Below are positions 42,403 to 49,896 of a stretch of DNA of 64,000 nt, piece after piece. The stretch is from Streptomyces avermitilis MA-4680 = NBRC 14893. GTDB taxonomy: Bacteria; Actinomycetota; Actinomycetes; Streptomycetales; Streptomycetaceae. The notes below the pieces were generated by a model. That model ran no database searches. It was given only the letters and a program-made list of their open reading frames with translations, and had not been told where the DNA came from. The position numbers and the translations under genes were made by a program. Each line of letters begins with the position of its first letter. Within the stretch, counting starts at the first letter, position 1. The DNA is taken from contig NC_003155.5 of NCBI RefSeq assembly GCF_000009765.2, positions 1,426,001-1,490,000 on the forward strand, written 5' to 3'.

Positions 42403-44597
42403 CGGACCGCCTCCTTCAGCGGGAGCGTGCGGGCGGCGGGCCGCAGGCCGGCGATCCGGTCGCGGTGGGCGCGCATCGGTGCGGCCGTCTTCAGCAGCAT
42501 CTCGTCGTACTCGCCGACCGGATCGGAGCCGAGGACGATCGCACCGCCCGCGCCGAGGTGCATCTCCCCGTCGGTGAACACGGCCGTGCGGCTGGCGATG
42601 GCGAGGTCCGCGCCCCCACTGCACCCGAAGTAGCCGATGGCTCCGGAGTACACCCCGCGGGCCTCGGTCTCCAGCGAGTCGATGATCTCCATCGTGCGCA
42701 GTTTCGGCGCCCCGGTCACCGAACCTCCGGGGAAGCAGACACGTACGCAGTCCACCGCTCCGATGCCCTCGCGCAGCCGCCCCTCGACGGTGGAGACCAA
42801 CTGGTGCACGGTGGCGCACGTCTCGGTCGCCATCAGGCGGGTGACCTTCACCGTCCCGGTCCGGCAGACCCGGCCCAGGTCGTTGCGGAGCAGGTCGACG
42901 ATCACCAGGTTCTCCGCGCGGGTCTTGTCGTCCGTGGTGAGCGCGTCCCGTAGCCGGGCGTCCTCCTCCGGCCGCTCGCCGCGGGGCGCGGTGCCCTTGA
43001 CGGGTCTGGCCTCGGCGACGCCGTCGCGGGTGATCCGCAGAAAACGCTCGGGGGACGAGCCGGCCACATCGAGGTCACCGAACCGCAGATAGGCCGCGTA
43101 CGGCGCCGGGTCGAGACGACGCAGTACCCGGTAGAAGTCGTAGGGGTCGTACGGGGCGGGCAGCCTGGCCGCGTTGGTCAGACAGATCTCGTAACTGGTG
43201 CCGTCCTTGAGTTCCCGCTTGCAGGTCCCGATGTCCGCGAGGTAGGTCGTACGGTCGCGGACCAGCCACGGCTCCACGGCATCGAGGCGGGGTGCCGTCG
43301 GCCGCGGCGGGGCGGTCGGCTTGGCCGAGGACACGAAACTGAGCTGGGCCATCGCCGCGTCGAGCCAGTCGGCCGCTTGCTGTGCGCCCTGCCGGGTGTT
43401 CTCGGCGAGACAGACGGCGTAGGTGGCTCCGTCCTGATGGTCCACTGCGATCAGCCGGTCGGCGAACAGCCAGCAGGCGTCGGGAGTTCGGGCCCGATGA
43501 CGGTTGACGGAACCGCAGTCGGCCTTCACCTCGTAGCCGAAGTAGCCCACATACCCGCCGGTGAAGTCGAACGGCAGTCCCGTGGCATCCACCTGACGGG
43601 TCACCAACTGCCGTTTCAGGTAGTCGAAGACGCTGGCCCTGACCTTGCGCACGGGCCGCCCGGGCCGCTCGATCTCACAGAGGCCGCTCTCGACGTCGTA
43701 CCGTACGAACTCGGCCAGCGGTCCGGTGCCGTCACCGAAGAACGAGAAACGGGACTGTCCCTCCTCGACCCGGGAGCTGTCGAGCCAGAACGCGCGGGGC
43801 GCGTCGGTGTACATCCGGGTGAAGGCCGCCTCGGCGTCCACGGCCACGTCGATCCGCCGGGTGTGAAGGCGGTGGGACGGGGCCACGCGACGGGGCCGGG
43901 GGACCAGCACGGCGGGTGCTGCCCCGGCCCCCTCGGCGCTTGGGGACGGGGGCCGCACGGGGGGCTCGGTCGTGCGCGTTCCGGACGTACGGGCCTTGGC
44001 CGTGCGAGTCTCGCGGGCGCGGGAGGCCGTCAGCTCGCGGAAGTTCACGAACATCCGGTGGCCGAACTCGGTGAGGACGGACTCCGGGTGGAACTGCACC
44101 CCCCACAGCGGCCGGGAGCGGTGCCGCAGTCCCATCAGCACGCCGTCCTCCGCCCAGGCGGTGGGCTCCAGGCTCAGTGGCAGCGGTTCCCGTACCGACA
44201 GGGAGTGGTAGCGGACCGCGGTGAACTGCTGGGGCAGGCCCTCGAACAGGTCCTGGCCGTTGTGCCGGACGGTGGACAGATGGCCGTGGCGGGGCTCCGG
44301 TGCCGGGGTCACCCAGGCCCGCTCCCCCGCCGCGATGCCCTGGTGGCCGAGGCAGACGCCCAGCACGGGCACGGGGGCCGCGGCGAGCAGCTCGCCGACG
44401 ATGCCGAAGTCACGTCTCTTCGCGGGGTGTCCGGGCCCCGGCGACACCACCACGTTGGCGAAATCCCGGAGATCCGGAATGTCGTCCGGCGGGGCGTCAT
44501 TGAGGACGACCACCGGCTCCTCGCCGTTCACCTCGGCGATCAGCTGGAACAGGTTGTACGTGTACGAGTCGTAATTGTCGATGAGCAGGGTCTTCAC
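42399..44597 (-). CDS. pabAB: Fused aminodeoxychorismate synthase (PabA-PabB)
   Basis: A 732-residue bifunctional enzyme turning chorismate and glutamine into 4-amino-4-deoxychorismate. Residues 1-190 are the glutamine amidotransferase (nucleophile C82 in GVCLGHQGIA; His/Glu in GVQFHPESV). An Ala/Pro/Arg-rich linker (~195-245) leads to the PabB half (~250-715), which has PVKGTAPRG with the Lys that marks aminodeoxychorismate rather than anthranilate synthases, DLLRNDLGR and FPGGSVTGAPK. Such fusions are typical of secondary metabolism (candicidin, chloramphenicol clusters). It overlaps both neighbours by four bases, showing tight translational coupling with the ABM-TM gene and the CoA ligase gene. 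Confidence 0.93.
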   Translation of the reverse strand: MKTLLIDNYDSYTYNLFQLIAEVNGEEPVVVLNDAPPDDIPDLRDFANVVVSPGPGHPAKRRDFGIVGELLAAAPVPVLGVCLGHQGIAAGERAWVTPAPEPRHGHLSTVRHNGQDLFEGLPQQFTAVRYHSLSVREPLPLSLEPTAWAEDGVLMGLRHRSRPLWGVQFHPESVLTEFGHRMFVNFRELTASRARETRTAKARTSGTRTTEPPVRPPSPSAEGAGAAPAVLVPRPRRVAPSHRLHTRRIDVAVDAEAAFTRMYTDAPRAFWLDSSRVEEGQSRFSFFGDGTGPLAEFVRYDVESGLCEIERPGRPVRKVRASVFDYLKRQLVTRQVDATGLPFDFTGGYVGYFGYEVKADCGSVNRHRARTPDACWLFADRLIAVDHQDGATYAVCLAENTRQGAQQAADWLDAAMAQLSFVSSAKPTAPPRPTAPRLDAVEPWLVRDRTTYLADIGTCKRELKDGTSYEICLTNAARLPAPYDPYDFYRVLRRLDPAPYAAYLRFGDLDVAGSSPERFLRITRDGVAEARPVKGTAPRGERPEEDARLRDALTTDDKTRAENLVIVDLLRNDLGRVCRTGTVKVTRLMATETCATVHQLVSTVEGRLREGIGAVDCVRVCFPGGSVTGAPKLRTMEIIDSLETEARGVYSGAIGYFGCSGGADLAIASRTAVFTDGEMHLGAGGAIVLGSDPVGEYDEMLLKTAAPMRAHRDRIAGLRPAARTLPLKEAVR

Positions 44598-45157
44598 CCG
44601 CCCACCTCCCTTTGTTCGTTCTCAGCCTTGCGCAGTCCACCGTTCGGGCCGGCCAGGAATGCCTGAAGCGACGGAGTGCGGATGAGAGAATTGAGGCTGC
44701 CAAGACAGGGGAGCACGGCCAGGTTGAAGAGAAGTACCGGCGGGAAAACCGTGCTCACATCGACGAACCGCAGTTTCCATTTCGGTGGCGGACGCGGTGC
44801 GGCCGGGGTGACGGTCCCCGAGTCGAACCAGGCCGTCGAGCCGTGCACAATCCGGTCCCCGGCCTCCCGGGCGAGCTCGTCCGCGCGGGCCGACCACTGG
44901 ATTCCGGTGACCGAGGCGTCCCAGTCCCGGGCGGAACCACCGCAGCCGAAGCGGTAGACCACATGCCACTCCGCCCCTCCCCCGACCAGCACGCCACCAC
45001 CGAGAAACCCTGACTGTCCCGCGCTCGCCCACAGAAGGGCCCACCCCCAGGAGTGGAAGCCTGACTCACGGCCCGGCACCACGTGATACGCCCCGGCGAC
45101 GGTAACGGAATTCCTGGTCACCCCTTCGGATACGAGACAAGGGCGCCGCCTGTTCAA
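44594..45157 (-). CDS. Antibiotic biosynthesis monooxygenase (ABM)-like protein with C-terminal membrane segment
   Basis: A protein of up to 187 residues. The first ~125 residues fit the dimeric alpha/beta-barrel ABM fold: VVPGRESGFHSWGWALL, GFLGGGVL, EWHVVYRFGCGGSARDWDAS. Then comes the PPPKWKLRFVDVSTVFPPVLLFNLAVLPCLG segment, one or two hydrophobic helices as in the ABM-TM subgroup. ABM proteins can be cofactor-free oxygenases or simply binding proteins. It is the first gene of the 4-aminobenzoate cluster, with its stop overlapping the pabAB start (GTGA). The start is unclear: TTG 45157 (AAAGGA upstream) or GTG 45121. Confidence 0.68.
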   Translation of the reverse strand: MNRRRPCLVSEGVTRNSVTVAGAYHVVPGRESGFHSWGWALLWASAGQSGFLGGGVLVGGGAEWHVVYRFGCGGSARDWDASVTGIQWSARADELAREAGDRIVHGSTAWFDSGTVTPAAPRPPPKWKLRFVDVSTVFPPVLLFNLAVLPCLGSLNSLIRTPSLQAFLAGPNGGLRKAENEQREVGG

Positions 45158-45500
45158 CTCTCAATAGAATCCTTTCACAACAGCCCGGAACGCACGATTT
45201 GCCGGATTTTCACGCATCTTCATATCTTTTGTCACACGCTACTTCGGGTAACTTGAGAAAACTTCCGAAACCGCTTACTGAGAGGAATCGAGCGGACCCG
45301 CATCGCACTCGAACCGGACCGCGAAAACGTAACTGTTCATCCGGTTTCAACGGCACATAAAAAGCCCTGACGCACGGCGACACTCATTTCGGCCGGAGCG
45401 AGTTCGGCGTCCCGGGTATGCCGTACTTCCGGTTGCGAGCGGGCACCCCGCGTGAGTGACTTGGCGTGCTTTTCTCATCACGCAAAGACAAGGAAGTGCC
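45158..45500. other. 343-bp divergent regulatory region, AT-enriched
   Basis: It lies between the divergent 4-aminobenzoate cluster and the M6 protease group. It has clearly lower GC than its surroundings (for example the stretches near 45175-45260 and 45340-45365) and no coding frame. Promoters for both gene sets should lie here. I see no unambiguous operator. Confidence 0.6.
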
Positions 45501-47141
45501 ATGTCCCCCGACTCAGCGGACAGGGCTACGGCTCGCGCCGTCTGGTCCGACTTCTGTGCGGTCTCACCCAGCCCGGAACTGCGGGACCGGCTGCGGAGCG
45601 ATCTCCAACGCATACGTGAGACCAACACCGGACTCGCCGCCCACATAGCGCCGGCCCGTACCCCTCGCCGGCCCGGCTTCGACGACGGCACGATCATTCC
45701 CCCCGAGGAGTTCCCCGCCGGAACTCCCGCGGCCAGAATCCGCGCCGCCGCCGCCGAGCGCGCCCCACTGCGGGGGACCGTCCGGGTGATCGTGGTCCTG
45801 GTGGACTTCCCCGACAAGGAGCTGACGGCCACCGCCCAGCACTTCAGGGACCTCTTCTTCTCGGAGAACACGCTGGAACACGGCAGCGTGCGGGACTACT
45901 TCAAAGAGGTCACCCACGGCCTGGTCAGCATCTCGGGCGAGGTCGTCGGCCCGGTCACGCTGCCGCACACACTCGCCTGGTACGCCAACAACAACTTCGG
46001 GATCGGCCGTCCCTCCGGTGAGGCCCGGGCCAACATCATGGCCAGGGACGCCGCCATCCAGGCCGACCCGTCGATCAACTACGCCCCGTACGACAACGAC
46101 GGCAACGGTTTCGTCGACGCCTTCGTCCTCGTGCACGCGGGCGAAGGCGGCGAGGTCACCGGTGAGCCCGGCGATCTGTGGTCCCACAAGTGGACCCTGC
46201 CCAAGCCCTACCCCTCGGACGGCGCCAAGATCTACGGCTACCTCACCATCCCGGAGGACGCCAAGATCGGCGTCTGCGCGCACGAGCTCGGCCACCTTCT
46301 CTTCGGCTTCCCCGACCTCTACGACATCGACGGCACCTCCGAAGGAGTCGGCGACTGGTGCCTCATGAGCGGGGGTTCATGGGGTGGAGGCGGCGACATC
46401 CCCGTCCATCCCTCCGCCTGGTGCAAGGCCCAACAGCAGTGGGTCTCCACCCAGCGCGTCACAACCGACGGAACGCTGGCGCTGCCTGATGTGAAGAACG
46501 GCTTCGAGGTGCACCAGCTGTGGAAGCGCGGCGCCCCGGGCCGCGAGTACTTCCTGCTGGAGAACCGGCAGCAGACCGGCTACGACAGGTCCCTGCCCGC
46601 CCCGGGGCTGCTCATCTGGCACGTGGACGAGAACCAGCCCGACAACAGCGACGAGAACCACTACAAGGTGGGGCTCGTACAGGCCGACGGCTGTCGCGCC
46701 CTGGAACAGGGAGGCAACCGCGGCGACGAGGGCGACCCCTACCCGGGAAGCACGGGCAACACCGCCTTCACCAATGGCAGCGATCCGTCCTCCCACTCCT
46801 ACGCCGGAGCCGAGACCGGGGTGTCCATCACCGGCGTCTCGGCACCCGGTGAGGTGATGACGGCCCACGTGTCACTGGCCCCCAGCCCGACCGAGCGCAT
46901 GACCACCGAGCGCATGACGGCCGAGCGCATGACAGCGGCAGCAGGCACCGGCGCCCGGGCCGAGACCACCCCCGAACTCGCCGGCGAGATCCTGGAGATA
47001 CAGGCCCGGCTGGCGGCGATGGAGCAAGACCTCGCGAGCATCGCCTCCAAGGTCCTCACTCCCCTCGTCCACACGGGGATGCAGTCCGACGCGGCCCAGA
47101 TGACGGCGGCACACGGCAACGGCCGACCGATACCGCAGTAA
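45501..47141 (+). CDS. M6-family (immune inhibitor A-like) metalloprotease without signal peptide
   Basis: A 546-residue protein. The zinc motif is CAHELGHLLFGFPDLYD, i.e. HExxH followed by Gly and Asp as in M6 peptidases. Other family segments are VRVIVVLVDFPDK, SVRDYFKEVTHG, YDNDGNGFVDAFVLVHAG, MSGGSWGGGG and LIWHVDEN. M6 enzymes are normally secreted, but this N-terminus (MSPDSADRATARAVWSDF) shows no signal peptide. The tail has a triple TERMT/AERMT repeat and a helical, probably coiled-coil segment (ELAGEILEIQARLAAMEQDLASI). GGAAG precedes the ATG. It is the first gene of a group with three small genes downstream. Confidence 0.87.
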   Translation: MSPDSADRATARAVWSDFCAVSPSPELRDRLRSDLQRIRETNTGLAAHIAPARTPRRPGFDDGTIIPPEEFPAGTPAARIRAAAAERAPLRGTVRVIVVLVDFPDKELTATAQHFRDLFFSENTLEHGSVRDYFKEVTHGLVSISGEVVGPVTLPHTLAWYANNNFGIGRPSGEARANIMARDAAIQADPSINYAPYDNDGNGFVDAFVLVHAGEGGEVTGEPGDLWSHKWTLPKPYPSDGAKIYGYLTIPEDAKIGVCAHELGHLLFGFPDLYDIDGTSEGVGDWCLMSGGSWGGGGDIPVHPSAWCKAQQQWVSTQRVTTDGTLALPDVKNGFEVHQLWKRGAPGREYFLLENRQQTGYDRSLPAPGLLIWHVDENQPDNSDENHYKVGLVQADGCRALEQGGNRGDEGDPYPGSTGNTAFTNGSDPSSHSYAGAETGVSITGVSAPGEVMTAHVSLAPSPTERMTTERMTAERMTAAAGTGARAETTPELAGEILEIQARLAAMEQDLASIASKVLTPLVHTGMQSDAAQMTAAHGNGRPIPQ

Positions 47142-47144
47142 TCC

Positions 47145-47453
47145 ATGGTGCAGGCGATCGAGAACCTGACCACCTTGCGAATCCGCCTGATCAGCAGGGC
47201 CCCGCACCCCCGGCTCGCCGAATGGGACCAGGTGGCGGCCGACATCCTCGATGCCGACCCGGTGCGGGGCTACGCCGACCTGCTGTCGCACCGTGTGGGC
47301 GGGCGCGTGGAGCTGGCGATACGCCGCGACCTCCTCGACGGCGCGGCTCCCGGTGCGGTCATCCGGCTGCGGGCCAAGCTCGCCGCCGGCGAGATCGTGG
47401 CCGAACCGCACCCGCCACCTGGGGAGTTCACCATCACGCCCGCGACGCCGTGA
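47145..47453 (+). CDS. Small unknown protein following the M6 protease
   Basis: A 102-residue soluble protein starting three bases after the protease stop, so it is translationally coupled to it. The sequence is helical at the start (AIENLTTLRIRLISRAPHPRLAEWDQVAADIL) and ends in a Pro-rich tail (EPHPPPGEFTITPATP). No family was recognised. Possible roles are chaperone, inhibitor or co-exported partner of the protease, all inferred from position alone. Confidence 0.65.
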   Translation: MVQAIENLTTLRIRLISRAPHPRLAEWDQVAADILDADPVRGYADLLSHRVGGRVELAIRRDLLDGAAPGAVIRLRAKLAAGEIVAEPHPPPGEFTITPATP

Positions 47454-47790
47454 CGGACCTGACGAGGGTGGCACTCGCCCAACGCCCACTGGCGATACTC
47501 GGCATCGCGCGTACATGACCACGAACCGGACGATGACGCCGCTCGGGGTTGTGCCGATCCCGGCGCGCATCGTGACCCGCCGACATTCGACGCGCATGGC
47601 TGGCCGAATGTCCGCGATCGAAAACCTGGCGAGGTCGCGGAAGGCTCAAGGATGTGCCCGGAATTCTGGTCCCCTATCGGCCGACCGGCGCGATACACCC
47701 GGATGGGTCAAGAACTGGTTTTCGAGTTTCGCGTAAATTTTCGACGGGAACCTATTTGTCGCAGTTCATGACGATAGACCGGAGGAGCCC
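47454..47790. other. 337-bp region inside the protease/DUF1036 group
   Basis: No firm gene. A possible 73-codon frame runs from ATG 47515 to 47736 (starts MTTNRTMTPLG, ends NWFSSFA) but lacks a ribosome-binding site. The last 100 bases are AT-rich and probably carry a promoter for the two small genes that follow. Confidence 0.4.
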
Positions 47791-47994
47791 ATGTCCCAGA
47801 AGGATTCCGTCGAGGTGGAACCGACGACCGACGCGGACGAGGAAACGCTGGACCGTGCGCTGGCTTCCGGCGCGGTCGCCGACACGTCCGGGTCCGAGGT
47901 GAGTACGAGCAATTCGCGCCCCGGCGGCGGGCCAGGGATCGCCGGACGGCCCGATGGCCGCCCGGTCGCCCGCAAGCACCCGGCTTCAGGATAA
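47791..47994 (+). CDS. Small acidic/Ser-rich unknown protein
   Basis: A 67-residue protein preceded by GGAGGAG, an excellent ribosome-binding site. The first half is acidic (MSQKDSVEVEPTTDADEETLDRAL), the second Gly/Ser/Arg/Pro-rich and probably disordered (SRPGGGPGIAGRPDGRP). No family was recognised. The leader-like acidic half followed by a basic, Gly-rich half is somewhat like a peptide precursor, but no modification enzyme is adjacent. It ends ten bases before the DUF1036 gene and is likely co-transcribed with it. Confidence 0.6.
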   Translation: MSQKDSVEVEPTTDADEETLDRALASGAVADTSGSEVSTSNSRPGGGPGIAGRPDGRPVARKHPASG

Positions 47995-48004
47995 AGGAGG
48001 CGCC

Positions 48005-48355
48005 ATGTCCCTGAATCTCAAGAACAACTACCACCAACCGGTCTGGGCGATGGTCGAATGGCACCACCCGAACTGCTCCGACGGCGGAGACTGGATGAAG
48101 AAGGGCTGGTGGAAAATCGGCCCCGGGCAGACCTCGACCGTTTTCGGCGATGACGTCCACGCGGTGAACCCGATCTGGTACTGCTACGCGCACTCGAGCG
48201 ACGGTCTCGAATGGCGGGACCGCTTTCAGGAACTCGTTCCGACCCATGCCTTCGAGTGGTGTTCGAACACCGCCGACACGAGTTCGCGGACGATCCTCAT
48301 GAACGAGTTCGTCGTGAGCCGCCCGAACCACGTGCACACGTTTTTGGCGCCGTAG
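48005..48355 (+). CDS. DUF1036-like protein
   Basis: A 116-residue protein rich in aromatic residues. LNLKNNYHQPVWAMVEWH, then MKKGWWKIGPGQTSTVFG and IWYCYAHSSDG match the layout of DUF1036 proteins (an Asn-rich start, GWWxIxPGQ, then a Tyr-rich strand). Their function is unknown, and many are exported; this one has no signal peptide. AAAGGAGG directly upstream makes the start certain. It is the last gene of the M6 protease group and is convergent with yceI, three bases away. Confidence 0.75.
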   Translation: MSLNLKNNYHQPVWAMVEWHHPNCSDGGDWMKKGWWKIGPGQTSTVFGDDVHAVNPIWYCYAHSSDGLEWRDRFQELVPTHAFEWCSNTADTSSRTILMNEFVVSRPNHVHTFLAP

Positions 48356-48358
48356 CGG

Positions 48359-48874
48359 TCAGGCCGCCGCGCGCGTGAGGCGGAGGGTCGCCGTGACCGT
48401 GGTCAGGCCGCGCATCATGCTCAGCTGGTTCCAGCCCATGCCGAACTGGTCGCGGTCCGCGGTGAACTCGGCCGCCAGCGTGATCGCGTCGGAGTCCGCC
48501 CGCGTGACGCGCGCCGTGAACGACTGGGGCCGGCTGATGCCGCGCACGGTCAGCTGGCCGGCCACCTGAACAGTGTCGCCCGGGCCGGCTTCGGCGGTGC
48601 GTACGGCGAACGTGATCTCGGGGTGGTTCTCGACATCGAAGAAGTCGGCGGAGCGCAGATGCGTGTCGCGCTTGGCGTTCTTCGTGTCGAGGGAAGCGGC
48701 CTCCAGGGTGATCGTGCCGTGGGCGGTGCCGTCGGGCTCGACCTCACCCTGACCGCTGATCGAGGTGAAGGCGCCCTTGACGGTGACCAGACCCCACATC
48801 GTCTTGTGCCGGACGGCGACGGTGGAGGCGGTCCGGTCGAGCTGCCACAGGCCGGTTTCGACGGCGAGGGTCAT
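48359..48874 (-). CDS. YceI-family lipocalin-like protein
   Basis: A 171-residue YceI-domain protein: WQLDRTASTVAVRHKTMWGLVTVKG, SLDTKNAKRDTHLRSADFFDVENHPEITF and QLTVRGISRPQSFTARV are diagnostic. The fold binds polyprenyl or other long hydrophobic molecules. No signal peptide is present, as is common in actinobacterial copies. AGGAG precedes the ATG. The gene is divergent from a MarR gene, and three similar operator boxes lie between them. Confidence 0.92.
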   Translation of the reverse strand: MTLAVETGLWQLDRTASTVAVRHKTMWGLVTVKGAFTSISGQGEVEPDGTAHGTITLEAASLDTKNAKRDTHLRSADFFDVENHPEITFAVRTAEAGPGDTVQVAGQLTVRGISRPQSFTARVTRADSDAITLAAEFTADRDQFGMGWNQLSMMRGLTTVTATLRLTRAAA

Positions 48875-48944
48875 GAGCGTTCTCCTGACAGGAAAGTGGA
48901 GGGACCCGGGCAGGGGGTGCCTCGGGCGGACGACCACCATGTCG

Positions 48945-49012
48945 TCCAATTTTGAATGACTTCACGCTAGCCCATCATCCAAAATTGAACAACCAACTCT
49001 TCCAAAATTGGA
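48945..49012. promoter_or_regulatory. Three MarR-type operator boxes (TCCAAAATTGGA family)
   Basis: Box 1 TCCAATTTTGAA (48945-48956), box 2 TCCAAAATTGAA (48978-48989) and box 3 TCCAAAATTGGA (49001-49012, a perfect palindrome) lie between yceI and marR. On the minus strand, TTGTTC (48992-48987) and TAGCGT (48969-48964) form a promoter with 17-bp spacing overlapped by box 2. On the plus strand a TAGAAT -10 (49020-49025) follows box 3. Binding should block both promoters. Confidence 0.75.
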
Positions 49013-49032
49013 CGACCGGTAGAATCAGGGCC

Positions 49033-49533
49033 ATGGCCGAACCCTCTGCTCCCGCGGACCTGCCCGAGCACGTCCAGACGCCCCAGGACGGGCTGCTGCC
49101 GGCCGAACTTCGGGCGTGGATGCTGCTGCTCGCCGCGACCGGCGCGATCGAGCAGCAGCTGCGCGCCGTCGTCAAAGACGCCCTCGGGATCTCCCACGAC
49201 GAGTTCCTGGTGCTGTGCCTGCTCGCGGACCAGCCCGGCAGCGGCCTGCGCATGACGCGGATCGCGGAACTTCTGGGCCGCCCCAAGACCCGGCTGACCT
49301 ACCAGGTCGCCTGCCTCCAGCACGCGGGCCTGGTCACTCGGCAGTCGGTGTGCGGCGACAAGCGCGGGGTCCAGGTCACCCTCACCGACAAGGCGCGTCG
49401 CGCGCTCAGCGAGGCCTCCGTACCGATGGCCGACGCCGTCAGCGAGGCCCTCGCCCGTACCATCGGCCCCGCCCAGCGCGAAGCGATGTACGGCCTGCTG
49501 CCCACCGATTCCTGCCCGCCCGACGACGCGTGA
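49033..49533 (+). CDS. MarR-family regulator, probable repressor of yceI and itself
   Basis: A 166-residue MarR protein. GAIEQQLRAVVKDALGISHDEFLVLCLLAD, the recognition region MTRIAELLGRPKTRLTYQVACLQHAGLVTR and the wing SVCGDKRGVQVTLTDKARRAL are typical. It is divergent from yceI, with three copies of an inverted-repeat operator in the 158-bp gap. The ATG lies eight bases after a TAGAAT -10 box and has no clear Shine-Dalgarno, so the transcript may be nearly leaderless. The ligand is unknown. Confidence 0.9.
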   Translation: MAEPSAPADLPEHVQTPQDGLLPAELRAWMLLLAATGAIEQQLRAVVKDALGISHDEFLVLCLLADQPGSGLRMTRIAELLGRPKTRLTYQVACLQHAGLVTRQSVCGDKRGVQVTLTDKARRALSEASVPMADAVSEALARTIGPAQREAMYGLLPTDSCPPDDA

Positions 49534-49896
49534 GCCGCACGCCCGAAGCGTGACCGGCGCACAGCCCGCACAGTCCTGCGGCGCCGCTGGGCGGCTCGGA
49601 ATCAGAAGCCGGGGAGCACCCGGCGCGGGTCGTCCGGGGCCGGACCGTCACCCGTGAAGGACACGGTGCGCCGAGGACGGCGTCGGGCCGGGCCGGATCG
49701 CCGTTGGTGAGCGCGACCGGGTCGCCCGCTTCACGGCGGTCACGTGTCACACGGCGGCCTGGAACGACCGCTCGGCAAAGCCCGTCGACGCGGCGCGTTC
49801 GGCCACGTCACCCCAGGCCGGCGCGTGGGCGGCCCGGCCGTCGAAGCAGGGCGACCAGGGCGAAGCCGGGCGACCAGGACGACGGGATGGAGCGGG
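49534..49896. other. 363-bp convergent intergenic region
   Basis: No gene is supported between the MarR gene and the LysR-effector-domain gene. A short imperfect repeat of GGGCGACCAGG occurs near 49850-49885. No clear terminator stem was found. Confidence 0.45.

Noticed and set aside
34052..45157. A complete polyketide or nonribosomal peptide cluster
   Set aside because: No KS, AT, ACP, condensation or adenylation-PCP modules were found; only PABA supply, activation and a separate P450.
47515..47736. 73-codon plus-strand frame after the 102-aa gene
   Set aside because: No ribosome-binding site and no family resemblance; kept only as a remark in the intergenic entry.
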